Shown here piece after piece: positions 1 to 7,511 of a stretch of DNA of 17,534 bases. Positions within the stretch are counted from its first letter, which is position 1, and every line of letters starts with the position of its first letter. The DNA is from Lacrimispora sp. 210928-DFI.3.58. GTDB lineage: Bacteria > Bacillota > Clostridia > Lachnospirales > Lachnospiraceae. Both the position numbers and the translations under genes were made by a program. Below the pieces are notes generated by a model. It was not told the DNA's origin and ran no database searches. It was given only the letters and a program-made list of their open reading frames with translations. The DNA is taken from positions 1 to 17,534 of the forward strand of contig NZ_JAJCIC010000055.1 of NCBI RefSeq assembly GCF_020554865.1, read 5' to 3'.

Positions 1-63
1 ATCAGGTGTCTTAGTGCTTCTTATGTCCGAAACCGGAGCGCCAGACGCCCTCCCGGCCGCCAT
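1..63 (-). CDS. Possible start of a truncated unrecognised reading frame
   Basis: Downstream of the dihydrouridine synthase gene an ATG begins nine bases after its stop codon, and the frame stays open for 21 codons to the window edge. The peptide starts M-A-A-G-R-A-S-G and matches no family I recognise. An AGG about 12 bases upstream, inside the dus end, is the only Shine-Dalgarno hint. It could equally be a GC-rich intergenic or repeat sequence that happens to be open. Very uncertain. Confidence 0.15.
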   Translation of the reverse strand, partial: MAAGRASGAPVSDIRSTKTPD

Positions 64-71
64 CTGAACGG

Positions 72-1025
72 TTACCTGGCCAGCAGCTCCGCAAGCCCTT
101 CCAGTGTTTCCACCTGGTTAATCTCATTTCTCAGGGAAGCGGAATGGGGCATTCCCTTTGTGTACCAGGCCATATGGCCGCGCATCTCCCTCATGGCAGT
201 TTTCTCGCCCTTATAATCGGAAAGCATCCTTCCATGGCGGAGTATCATCTCCTGTATCTCCTCCGTGGAAGGCCCCTCCAGCACCTCCCCTGTGTCCAGG
301 TAATGGATGACCCGCTTAAAGAGCCAGGGATTTCCTTTGGCTCCTCTGGCTATCATGATCCCGTCACAGCCAGTCTCCCTAAGCATTCTACCGGCATCCT
401 CCGGCGTGAAAATGTCGCCGTTTCCGATCACCGGAATGCTCACTGCCTCCTTCACCCGGCGGATGATGTCCCAGTCTGCCTTTCCGGAATAATACTGCTC
501 CCTTGTCCGCCCATGGACAGCCACAGCCGCCACGCCGCAGCTCTCTGCCATTTTGGCAAACTCCACTGCATTGGCCTCCTCTTCCCGGAAGCCTTTGCGG
601 AATTTCACTGTCACAGGCTTTTTTACCGCCTTTACCATGGCCGACAGGACCTTCCCAGCCAGGGCCGGATCCCTCATCAGAGCGGAGCCTTCACCGTTGT
701 TCACGATCTTTGGCACAGGACAGCCCATGTTGACGTCAATGGCTGCATATGGCCCCTCCTCCAGCTGCCTGGCAATCTCCGCCATGATATCAGGATCTGA
801 GCCAAAGAGCTGCACTGCCACAGGGCCCTCTCCCGGAGCGACCTCCAAAAGTTCCTTTGTATTCTTATTTTTATAAAGAATGGCTTTGGCGCTTACCATC
901 TCCGTCACAGCCATGCCGCAGCCCTGCTCCCGGCAAAGTAAACGAAATGGCAGGTCTGTAACCCCTGCCATAGGCGCCAGTATCACATTGTTATCAAGAA
1001 TGGTGTTTCCTATTGTAAGCTTCAT
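72..1025 (-). CDS. dusB: tRNA-dihydrouridine synthase, DusB type
   Basis: FMN- and NADPH-dependent enzyme that reduces specific uridines in tRNA to dihydrouridine in the cytosol. The 317-residue length is normal for the family. Visible landmarks of the N-terminal TIM barrel are APMAG at residues 17-21 (FMN binding), NMGCP at 99-103 with the catalytic Cys102, Lys141 in VKFRKG, HGRT at 171-174, GNGD at 201-204 and ARGAKGNPW at 226-234, the last two forming the phosphate-binding end of the barrel. The C-terminal helical region carries the tRNA-binding part. It starts 17 bases after the stop of the small DUF6145-like gene, so the two are probably co-transcribed. The ribosome binding site is weak, which fits translation coupled to the upstream gene. 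Family is certain; the DusB subgroup is likely from overall sequence, but the exact uridine positions modified cannot be read. Confidence 0.95.
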   Translation of the reverse strand: MKLTIGNTILDNNVILAPMAGVTDLPFRLLCREQGCGMAVTEMVSAKAILYKNKNTKELLEVAPGEGPVAVQLFGSDPDIMAEIARQLEEGPYAAIDVNMGCPVPKIVNNGEGSALMRDPALAGKVLSAMVKAVKKPVTVKFRKGFREEEANAVEFAKMAESCGVAAVAVHGRTREQYYSGKADWDIIRRVKEAVSIPVIGNGDIFTPEDAGRMLRETGCDGIMIARGAKGNPWLFKRVIHYLDTGEVLEGPSTEEIQEMILRHGRMLSDYKGEKTAMREMRGHMAWYTKGMPHSASLRNEINQVETLEGLAELLAR

Positions 1026-1042
1026 ATCGTATTTCCATCTAT

Positions 1043-1384
1043 CTATTCCAGATCAAACTCTGTATCTTCTCCCAGGAAAAAGGTCCTGTAATAAAGCTCC
1101 AGAGATTCCAGAAGCTCCCTCTTCTCCTCCTGGTACTGCTTGATCTTTAACACGCTGCCGATCTCATCAAAGAGGTAATCCCCCTCATCGCTTGCAACCT
1201 TAAATTCCAGATTTCCCTTGTCGTCAAACTCCAGCGTCAGGACTCCGCCCACATCCTCTGTGTAAAGAACGCACATGATATGGAGCTCATCCTTCACTGC
1301 CTGGGGCAGGGAATCAAAGTCCTGATTAAAATAATATTTCTGCTCATAAGAGCTGGCTCCGCAGAGCACCACCGTATCCATCAT
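1043..1384 (-). CDS. Small conserved protein of unknown function (DUF6145-like)
   Basis: A 113-residue acidic soluble protein with no signal peptide or membrane segment. The start is supported by GGAG at 1392-1395, seven bases before the first of two consecutive-codon ATGs. The C-terminal half is Glu/Lys/Leu-rich and probably helical (roughly residues 78-110); the middle shows alternating hydrophobic residues suggesting beta strands. From memory it resembles the Lachnospiraceae family called DUF6145, often found beside dus, but I cannot verify this without a profile search. It lies between pfkA (81 bases upstream) and dusB (17 bases downstream), which suggests co-transcription with the tRNA modification gene. 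No catalytic motif is visible and I propose no function. Confidence 0.8.
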   Translation of the reverse strand: MMDTVVLCGASSYEQKYYFNQDFDSLPQAVKDELHIMCVLYTEDVGGVLTLEFDDKGNLEFKVASDEGDYLFDEIGSVLKIKQYQEEKRELLESLELYYRTFFLGEDTEFDLE

Positions 1385-1397
1385 ACTCTATCTCCGC

Positions 1398-1416
1398 AAA
1401 AAGGGGGTACAGCCCC
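1398..1416 (-). terminator. Short GC hairpin with T-run after pfkA (weak terminator or attenuator)
   Basis: On the minus strand GGGG, a short loop and CCCC(C) are followed directly by TTTTT. The stem is only four to five pairs. It lies 50 bases after the pfkA stop and immediately before the Shine-Dalgarno of the next gene, so it could reduce read-through into the DUF6145-like gene and dusB. Weak evidence. Confidence 0.3.
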
Positions 1417-1465
1417 AGCACATTGCTCTCCTGCCATACCCTCTTCCTTCTTCTGATAACTTTCC

Positions 1466-2440
1466 TTAACGTACCAATGCCTTTGCGATCTCGTACTGGT
1501 CCTCTGGGATATCCTTTGTCATGTTCAGCGCTTCCTGGATATCATAGTCCACAAACTCGCCGTGTCTGTAAGCCACCAAACGGTTGCTCTTTCCCTCTGC
1601 TAAAAGCTTTGCAGCCGTAGCGCCCATGATGGAAGCGTACACTCTGTCCTTGCAGGTAGGCATACCGCCGCGCTGCATGTAGCCCAGGATCGTGGCTCTT
1701 GTCTCAATGCCCGTAGCTGCCTCAATGCGCTTTGCCATGGAGCCGGAATGTCCGATGCCCTCTGCATTGATGATGATATTATGCTTTTTGCCTCTCTTAC
1801 GGTTCTCAATGATCCTGTTGATCAGAGCCTGCTCATCTCCGTCATAGCGCTCAGGAAGAAGGATATCCTCTGCGCCGTTGGCAATGCCGCACCACAATGC
1901 AATGTAGCCTGCGTTGCGCCCCATAACCTCGATAATGCTGCAGCGCTCATGAGAGGTGGATGTATCGCGGATCTTATCGATTGCCTCCATTGCTGTATTG
2001 ACTGCGGTGTCAAAACCGATGGTGTAATCCGTACATGCGATATCCAGGTCAATGGTTCCCGGAAGTCCGATGGTATTGATGCCCAGGGAAGAAAGCTTTC
2101 CTGCGCCTCTGAAGGAGCCGTCGCCGCCGATCACCACGATGCCGTCGATTCCGTGCTTGCGGCAGATATCAGCACCCTTCTGCTGTCCCTCCGGTGTGGT
2201 AAATTCCTTACATCTGGCCGTATAGAGAATGGTTCCGCCAGTATTAATGATATCAGAAACGCTGGTGGTATCCATATCAATAATTTCCTCGTCCAGAAGG
2301 CCGGCATAGCCTCTCATGATGCCCTTTACCTTCAGTCCCTTATTGATCGCCATACGTACCACTGCGCGGATTGCTGCATTCATTCCCGGAGCATCGCCGC
2401 CGCTTGTCAAAACTCCAATGGTCTTTACTGCCTTTGCCAT
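1466..2440 (-). CDS. pfkA: 6-phosphofructokinase, ATP-dependent type
   Basis: Commits fructose-6-phosphate to glycolysis by phosphorylating it to fructose-1,6-bisphosphate; cytosolic homotetramer. At 324 residues it matches bacterial ATP-PFKs. Visible motifs are SGGDAPGMNA (13-22), GGDGS at 105-109 whose second glycine is typical of ATP rather than pyrophosphate enzymes, PGTID at 127-131 with the catalytic base Asp131, MGRNAG at 173-178, and a basic RKRGKK stretch in the effector region. The usual PGTIDND is changed to PGTIDLD here (Leu132), which I believe is shared by related Lachnospiraceae enzymes. Translation starts after a near-perfect Shine-Dalgarno (AAGGAGGT, 2449-2456) eight bases from the ATG, fitting high expression. 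It follows dnaE by 92 bases; no clear promoter is visible in that gap, so co-transcription with dnaE or a cryptic promoter are both possible. Confidence 0.96.
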   Translation of the reverse strand: MAKAVKTIGVLTSGGDAPGMNAAIRAVVRMAINKGLKVKGIMRGYAGLLDEEIIDMDTTSVSDIINTGGTILYTARCKEFTTPEGQQKGADICRKHGIDGIVVIGGDGSFRGAGKLSSLGINTIGLPGTIDLDIACTDYTIGFDTAVNTAMEAIDKIRDTSTSHERCSIIEVMGRNAGYIALWCGIANGAEDILLPERYDGDEQALINRIIENRKRGKKHNIIINAEGIGHSGSMAKRIEAATGIETRATILGYMQRGGMPTCKDRVYASIMGATAAKLLAEGKSNRLVAYRHGEFVDYDIQEALNMTKDIPEDQYEIAKALVR

Positions 2441-2532
2441 AGCAATTTACCTCCTTGTATTAAGCACTCCGGGATATCCTCCCTTGTGCGTTCATTGCTT
2501 GTTCCATTTCCCACTCTACACCCAACGCTATT

Positions 2533-5500
2533 CTAATGCATTTTACGTTGGTTTTCAAGCTCTTTTTCTACTACTTTGACATTATTTTCACCAAGTTGTG
2601 CCCGGAGTACTCCCAGAAGCTCCTTTGTGACCTGGACATTCCAGTTGGCAGGCAGGATTTTCTTTGCCCGCTCTGCCTTCAGGTAAATGATCACCTTATC
2701 CTTTCCCTCGCTGGTCCTTAAAAGCTCCAAAAGCCTCCCTTCTCCTGCCTGGTAATGCTCCTTATTATCAAACTGGATCCATAATTCCTTTGGAACGGCA
2801 TCAAAGGGAACTGCCTGCTCACACACCAGCTTTCCTACCGGGTCATCGCCGATGGAGACCCGCCCCCGGATGAAGAGCTTTGCATCCTCCACAAACAGCT
2901 CCCTGTGGGCCTCATAATCCTTCGGAAATACAATGACCTCCACAGAACCCATCAGATCCTCCAGAGTGATAAAAGCCATGAGCTGGTTTGTTCTTGTGGT
3001 TTTCACCGTTTTTCCTGCTACCATGCCTCCTATGGTGACCTTTGAGCCGTCCTGGACAACTGCCCGTTCCGTCTCCTCATCCACCACAAAATCAGCTGCT
3101 GTGGCCGTAATATTCTTCCTCCAGGCCGCCTCATAGTCATCTAAGGGATGTCCGCTGATGTAAACGCCCAAAATCTCCTTTTCAAACGCAAGAAGCTCCT
3201 CTTTTGAGTATTCCCCCACATCCGGGAAGGTAATCTGATACTCACTCCTGTCCTCCTCCGGCGCAATATCAAAAAGGCTCAGCTGGCCTTCAAAGCCGTT
3301 CTTTCGCTCCTTTGCCTTTGTCTCAAGGAGAGTGGGGGCAACTGCCATCTTCTGCCGCCTTGTCCCCGGAAGAGAATCCATGGCCCCTGATTTGATAAAA
3401 TTCTCCAGAGTACGCCTGTTGACCTCCTTGCCTGTCATACGGCCCACAAAATCCTCCATGGACCGGAACAGTCCGCCGCTTTTTCTTTCCTCCAGAATGG
3501 CATCCACCACAGGGCGGCCCACACTCTTAATGGCGGAAAGCCCGTAGCGGATGGACTCACCTGACACAGAAAAGCCGCTCTCCCCCTCATTGATATCCGG
3601 CGGGAGGACCGTGATCCCCATCATGCGCCTGCAGGTCAGGATGTACTCTGAAAACTTGCTCACATTGTCCATCACCGAAGACATGAGAGCTGCCATAAAT
3701 TCCTTTGGATAATAATATTTTAAATAAGCTGTCTGGTAGGATACCACTGCATAGGCCGCTGCATGGGACTTGTTGAAGGCATATTTTGCAAAATCGATCA
3801 TCTCATCATAGATATGGTTTGCCGTCTTCTCATCGATCCCGTTTGCCACACAGCCCTTTACGCCCTCTGCCTCATTTCCATAGACAAAGTTCCTGCGCTC
3901 TTTTTCCATGACCGAAGTCTTCTTCTTGCTCATGGCGCGGCGTACCAGGTCGCTGCGCCCCATGGTGTAGCCCGCCAGGTCGCGGACGATCTGCATCACC
4001 TGCTCCTGGTACACGATACAGCCATAGGTAGGGCTTAAGATCGGCTCCAGCTGCGGGCATTCATAGGTGATGGAGCTCTTATCATTCTTGCCCTTCAAGT
4101 ACCTGGGGATAAAGTCCATTGGCCCCGGACGGTACAGGGAAATGCCGGCAATGATATCCTCCAGATTCTCCGGCTTCAACTCCTTCATGAAGCTCTTCAT
4201 CCCGCCGCTTTCCAGCTGGAACACGCCCTCGGTCTTGCCAGTTCCGATGGAGTCCAGTACCTGCTTGTCATTAAAATCAATGTGGTCAATGTCAATGGTG
4301 ATCCCATAGTCCTTTTCAGCCAGCCGCACCGCATTCTGGATCACAGTCAGTGTCCGAAGGCCCAGGAAATCCATTTTTAAAAGCCCCAGTTCCTCAATGG
4401 TCGTCATGGTAAACTGGGTGGTAATGGTGCCGTCTGCTGCTCTGGAAAGGGGTACAAACTCGTCAATGGAACGGCTGCCGATCACCACTCCCGCCGCATG
4501 CATGGAGGTGTGCCGCGGAAGGCCCTCCAGACGCTTTGACATGTCAATAAGGTATTTTATCTGGGCATCCTCATTGTAGGCTTTTTTCAGGTCAGGATTC
4601 ATCTGAAGGGCCTTGTCCAGGGTCATGCCCAGGTCATTAGGTATCATCTTTGCGATCGCATCACAGGCCGCATAGGGCATATCCAGCACACGGCCCACAT
4701 CCCTCACAACGCCTTTGGCCGCCAGTGTACCGAAGGTAACGATCTGCACCACCTGATCCTTGCCGTATTTCCTCACCACATAGTCAATGACCTCCTGGCG
4801 CCGTTCAAAGCAGAAGTCCACGTCGATATCAGGCATAGACACGCGCTCCGGATTCAAAAAGCGCTCAAACAGCAGGTTATAGCGCACCGGGTCAATATTG
4901 GTGATCCCCAGGGTATAGGACACCACACTGCCTGCCGCGGAGCCTCTTCCCGGCCCTACGATGATATCCTGAGACCTGGCATAGTTGATAAAGTCCCACA
5001 CGATCAGGAAGTAGTCCACATACCCCATGGTGCGGATCACATCCAGCTCATATTCCAGGCGCTTCATCAGCGTACCGTCATCCTCCGGATATCTGGTCCT
5101 GAAGCCCTCCTTACAGAGATGGTTTAAATAGGTCCAGGAATCAAAGCCCTCCGGCACCTCGTACTTTGGCAGCTTTGTCACGCCGAACTCGATCTCCACG
5201 TTGCAGCGCTCTGCGATCCTGTGGGTGTTGTCCAGTGCCTGGGGCGCATAGGAGAAGAGCTTCCTCATCTCCTCCTCTGACTTGCAGTAATACTGGCCGC
5301 CCTCGTAGCGCATCCTGTCCTCATCCGCCACCTTCTTGCCTGTCTGGATGCACAGAAGGATATCGTGGGCCTTCTCATCCTCCGCATAGGTATAGTGGAT
5401 GTCGTTGGTGGCCACCAGCTCCATTCCCGTTTCCCTGCTCATGCGCATGAGCCCCTGGTTCACCATTTTCTGATCCGGCAGCCCGTGGTCCTGGAGCTCC

Positions 5501-6018
5501 AGAAAGAAATTTCCCTTTCCGAAAATATCCTCATAGCGGCGTGCTGACCGCAGGGCCTCCTCGTACATTCCCCTGGCAAGATACCGCTGTACCTCTCCTG
5601 CCAGGCAGGCGCTTAAGGCAATAATGCCCTCGTGATAGGCAGCCAGCAGCTCATAATCCACCCTGGGCTTATAGTAGAAGCCGTCTACAAAGCCTTTGGA
5701 CACGATCTTCATCAGGTTTTCATAGCCCTTGTTGTTCTCAGCCAGCAGCACCAGATGGTAGTATCTGTCCTCACCGCTTGTATTCTCCCGGTCAAACCGG
5801 GAGCCCGGAGCCACATAGACCTCGCAGCCCAGTATGGGCTTGATGCCTGCTTCCCTGGCTGCCTTGTAAAAATCAATGACGCCGTACATCACGCCGTGGT
5901 CCGTGATCGCCAGGCTGTCCATGCCCAGCTCCTTTGCTCTGGCTGTCAGTTCTTTTATCTTTGAAGAGCCATCCAACAGGCTGTACTCTGTGTGGACATG
6001 CAAATGTGTAAAAGCCAT
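2533..6018 (-). CDS. dnaE: DNA polymerase III alpha subunit, DnaE type
   Basis: C-family replicative polymerase, 1161 residues, close to full-length DnaE1. The N-terminal PHP domain starts at once with HLHVHT (5-10) and TDHG (39-42), and retains metal-ligand type residues. The polymerase core has GPGRGSAAGS (355-364) and the palm motif PDIDVDF (396-402) with aspartates 399 and 401; the third catalytic aspartate is probably in KMDFLG. The C-terminal part has helix-hairpin-helix and OB-fold sequence (VTIGG...TLEDLMGSVEVIVFP). There is no DEDD exonuclease insertion, so it is not PolC. Organisms of this group normally also carry polC, with DnaE in a supporting role; that gene is not in the window. 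The start is set by AGGAG (6025-6029) six bases before ATG. A terminator lies upstream, so dnaE should begin a transcription unit that may continue into pfkA. Confidence 0.97.
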   Translation of the reverse strand: MAFTHLHVHTEYSLLDGSSKIKELTARAKELGMDSLAITDHGVMYGVIDFYKAAREAGIKPILGCEVYVAPGSRFDRENTSGEDRYYHLVLLAENNKGYENLMKIVSKGFVDGFYYKPRVDYELLAAYHEGIIALSACLAGEVQRYLARGMYEEALRSARRYEDIFGKGNFFLELQDHGLPDQKMVNQGLMRMSRETGMELVATNDIHYTYAEDEKAHDILLCIQTGKKVADEDRMRYEGGQYYCKSEEEMRKLFSYAPQALDNTHRIAERCNVEIEFGVTKLPKYEVPEGFDSWTYLNHLCKEGFRTRYPEDDGTLMKRLEYELDVIRTMGYVDYFLIVWDFINYARSQDIIVGPGRGSAAGSVVSYTLGITNIDPVRYNLLFERFLNPERVSMPDIDVDFCFERRQEVIDYVVRKYGKDQVVQIVTFGTLAAKGVVRDVGRVLDMPYAACDAIAKMIPNDLGMTLDKALQMNPDLKKAYNEDAQIKYLIDMSKRLEGLPRHTSMHAAGVVIGSRSIDEFVPLSRAADGTITTQFTMTTIEELGLLKMDFLGLRTLTVIQNAVRLAEKDYGITIDIDHIDFNDKQVLDSIGTGKTEGVFQLESGGMKSFMKELKPENLEDIIAGISLYRPGPMDFIPRYLKGKNDKSSITYECPQLEPILSPTYGCIVYQEQVMQIVRDLAGYTMGRSDLVRRAMSKKKTSVMEKERRNFVYGNEAEGVKGCVANGIDEKTANHIYDEMIDFAKYAFNKSHAAAYAVVSYQTAYLKYYYPKEFMAALMSSVMDNVSKFSEYILTCRRMMGITVLPPDINEGESGFSVSGESIRYGLSAIKSVGRPVVDAILEERKSGGLFRSMEDFVGRMTGKEVNRRTLENFIKSGAMDSLPGTRRQKMAVAPTLLETKAKERKNGFEGQLSLFDIAPEEDRSEYQITFPDVGEYSKEELLAFEKEILGVYISGHPLDDYEAAWRKNITATAADFVVDEETERAVVQDGSKVTIGGMVAGKTVKTTRTNQLMAFITLEDLMGSVEVIVFPKDYEAHRELFVEDAKLFIRGRVSIGDDPVGKLVCEQAVPFDAVPKELWIQFDNKEHYQAGEGRLLELLRTSEGKDKVIIYLKAERAKKILPANWNVQVTKELLGVLRAQLGENNVKVVEKELENQRKMH

Positions 6019-6108
6019 AAAATTCTCCTGTACAAAAATCCCTGATATGTCATCTTGATCTGTTTATATTTAAGTGTAGCATAAATCATTACAAATGGAA
6101 AGATTTAT
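6019..6108 (-). promoter_or_regulatory. AT-rich upstream region of dnaE, probable promoter
   Basis: This stretch lies between the terminator closing the hprK-whiA cluster and the dnaE start and is much richer in A+T than its surroundings. On the minus strand it holds TATAAA (6063-6068) and TTGTAA (6089-6094), but these are 20 bases apart, so no convincing -35/-10 pair can be named. A promoter is expected from position, not proven. Confidence 0.3.
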
Positions 6109-6144
6109 AAAACCAGAAAACCAGACAGCCCAAAAGCCGTCTGG
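6109..6144 (-). terminator. Rho-independent terminator after the HPr-family gene
   Basis: Minus-strand stem CCAGACGGC/GGCTGTCTGG type, nine to ten pairs including two G-T wobbles (6121-6144), followed by TTTT, CTGG and TTTT. It sits 36 bases after the stop codon of the HPr-family gene and separates the hprK-whiA cluster from dnaE. Confidence 0.75.
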
Positions 6145-6180
6145 TCCCTTTCCAAATCTATATAAGCCACGGGAAAGATC

Positions 6181-6435
6181 CTAGTGGTTCTGCAGATACT
6201 TCTCGATCCTGGCAACTGCCTCTTCCTCATCGCTGCCGTCTGCCTCTACCATAATGGTCTCACCTGTAACCAATCCAAGAGTCATCATGCCCATAATGCT
6301 CTTTGCGTTCACACGCTTTGCATCTGCCTCCAGATAAATCTTGCTGTCATACTGGCTGGCTACTTGAACGAGCATAGCCGCCGGTCTGGCCTCCAGCCCG
6401 GATGATAACTCAATCTTAATGAATTTCTTTACCAT
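6181..6435 (-). CDS. crh: HPr-family protein with Glu15 and Ser46 (Crh-like)
   Basis: An 84-residue HPr-fold protein, the standard length. In HPr, His15 is phosphorylated by PEP/Enzyme I for sugar transport and Ser46 by HPr kinase for catabolite control. Here the active-site loop reads SSGLEARPA: residue 15 is Glu (codon 6391-6393), not His, while the rest of the loop and NAKSIMG with Ser46 are intact. It therefore should not carry phosphate in the PTS but could be a Ser46 substrate of HPrK, as is Bacillus subtilis Crh (Gln15), whose gene is likewise next to whiA and rapZ. The start at 6435 is chosen because GGAGG lies six bases upstream and standard HPr begins at this M-V-K-K; an upstream in-frame ATG at 6450 would put the Shine-Dalgarno inside the coding region. 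It follows whiA by 77 bases and is closed by a terminator. Annotation software will probably call it a phosphocarrier, which the sequence contradicts. Confidence 0.9.
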   Translation of the reverse strand: MVKKFIKIELSSGLEARPAAMLVQVASQYDSKIYLEADAKRVNAKSIMGMMTLGLVTGETIMVEADGSDEEEAVARIEKYLQNH

Positions 6436-6512
6436 AATTATCCTCCTCATTCCTGATGAATGCCCGGCGGTCCTGATACGCCGCCGCCCCGGCGTCTCTG
6501 CCGGTAAAGTGT

Positions 6513-7475
6513 CTAATCTGACGCAGGAGCCTTCCCGCGCAGATCCTCCGCAATAAGGCTTAACTTTCTCAGCCTGTGGTTCACTCCTGATTTCCCCACC
6601 GGCGGATCCAGAGCCTCCCCAAGCTCCTTCAAAGTCGCCTCCGGCCGTTCCAGACGCACCCTTGCCATTTCCTGAAGATTCTCAGGCAAAGACTCAAGTC
6701 CGGCAGTATCACGGATATACCGGATATCCTCCATCTGCTTTACTGCTGCGGAAACGGTCTTGTTTATATTTGCAGTCTCACAATTCACCTTGCGGTTGAC
6801 GTTACCCCTCATCTCTCTCAGAATGCGGATATTCTCCAGCTCCATGAGAGCCACCGAGGCCTCCATCACTCCCAGGATGTCCACGATCTGGCTGCCTTCC
6901 TTGATATAGACCACATAGTACTTCTTGCGGAGTACGATCTTCGCATCAATATCAAAAGCAGCGATCAGTCCCTGAAGCTGTCTTGCCTTTGCCATGGTTC
7001 CGCACACGATCTCAAAGTGGTAAAACCTTTCGGGATCGCTGATAGACCCGGCTGCAAGGAAAGCTCCGCGTACAAAGGCCCTCCGGCAGCATGGATTCTG
7101 TACCACCATGTTCTTTACAAGAGAAAGTTCCTCCCCCACCTCTCCGTTGGCGTCCAGAAACTTCACTGCCTGCAGTACCCTTAACGCATCCTCATGTTCT
7201 TTGACTGCTACTATATATGTCCGATTCCCTGTAAGCTTTCCGCTTTGACGAATCGAGACATCCGTATTTATATTAAATGTTTTTTTCAATAATGTAAAGT
7301 ATTTTCTTGCAACTGCCACATTTTCCGTCTGTATTTCAATGGAAAAATGATCCAGGGCCGAAATCTTCACACGTCCGCAGAGACTCAATATGGCAGCGGT
7401 CTCTGCAATCTGGCAATGACGGGCAGCTGGAAACTGCCTGGAGAGCTCATCCTTTGTCCTGGATGAAAATGACAT
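6513..7475 (-). CDS. whiA: WhiA, DNA-binding regulator
   Basis: WhiA is a Gram-positive protein made of a degenerate LAGLIDADG homing-endonuclease fold and a C-terminal helix-turn-helix. It regulates sporulation septation in Streptomyces and influences division and chromosome segregation in Bacillus. The 320 residues show the LAGLIDADG-like AFVRGAFLAAGS (133-144), the family motif NRKVNCETANINKT (227-240) and the HTH at about 280-305 with KSGVNHRLRKL. The start at 7475 gives the expected M-S-F-S-S N-terminus and lies eight bases after AAGGGTGG. An in-frame GTG at 7487 would be only three to four bases from its AGGGA. The gene follows rapZ by 36 bases, so the two are in one operon. In Bacillus yvcK sits between them; it is missing here. 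Confidence 0.95.
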   Translation of the reverse strand: MSFSSRTKDELSRQFPAARHCQIAETAAILSLCGRVKISALDHFSIEIQTENVAVARKYFTLLKKTFNINTDVSIRQSGKLTGNRTYIVAVKEHEDALRVLQAVKFLDANGEVGEELSLVKNMVVQNPCCRRAFVRGAFLAAGSISDPERFYHFEIVCGTMAKARQLQGLIAAFDIDAKIVLRKKYYVVYIKEGSQIVDILGVMEASVALMELENIRILREMRGNVNRKVNCETANINKTVSAAVKQMEDIRYIRDTAGLESLPENLQEMARVRLERPEATLKELGEALDPPVGKSGVNHRLRKLSLIAEDLRGKAPASD

Positions 7476-7511
7476 CGCGGCCACCACCCTTCCCTGCTTT
7501 AAGCTGGCGGC

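Noticed and set aside
6436..6450. Upstream ATG of the HPr-family gene
   Set aside because: Its first codons are the AGGAGG ribosome binding site of the start at 6435.
6436..6512. GC-rich inverted repeat between whiA and the HPr-family gene
   Set aside because: A CGGCG/CGCCG pairing is visible but is short with no T-run, and the genes appear to be one operon; too weak to call a terminator or attenuator.
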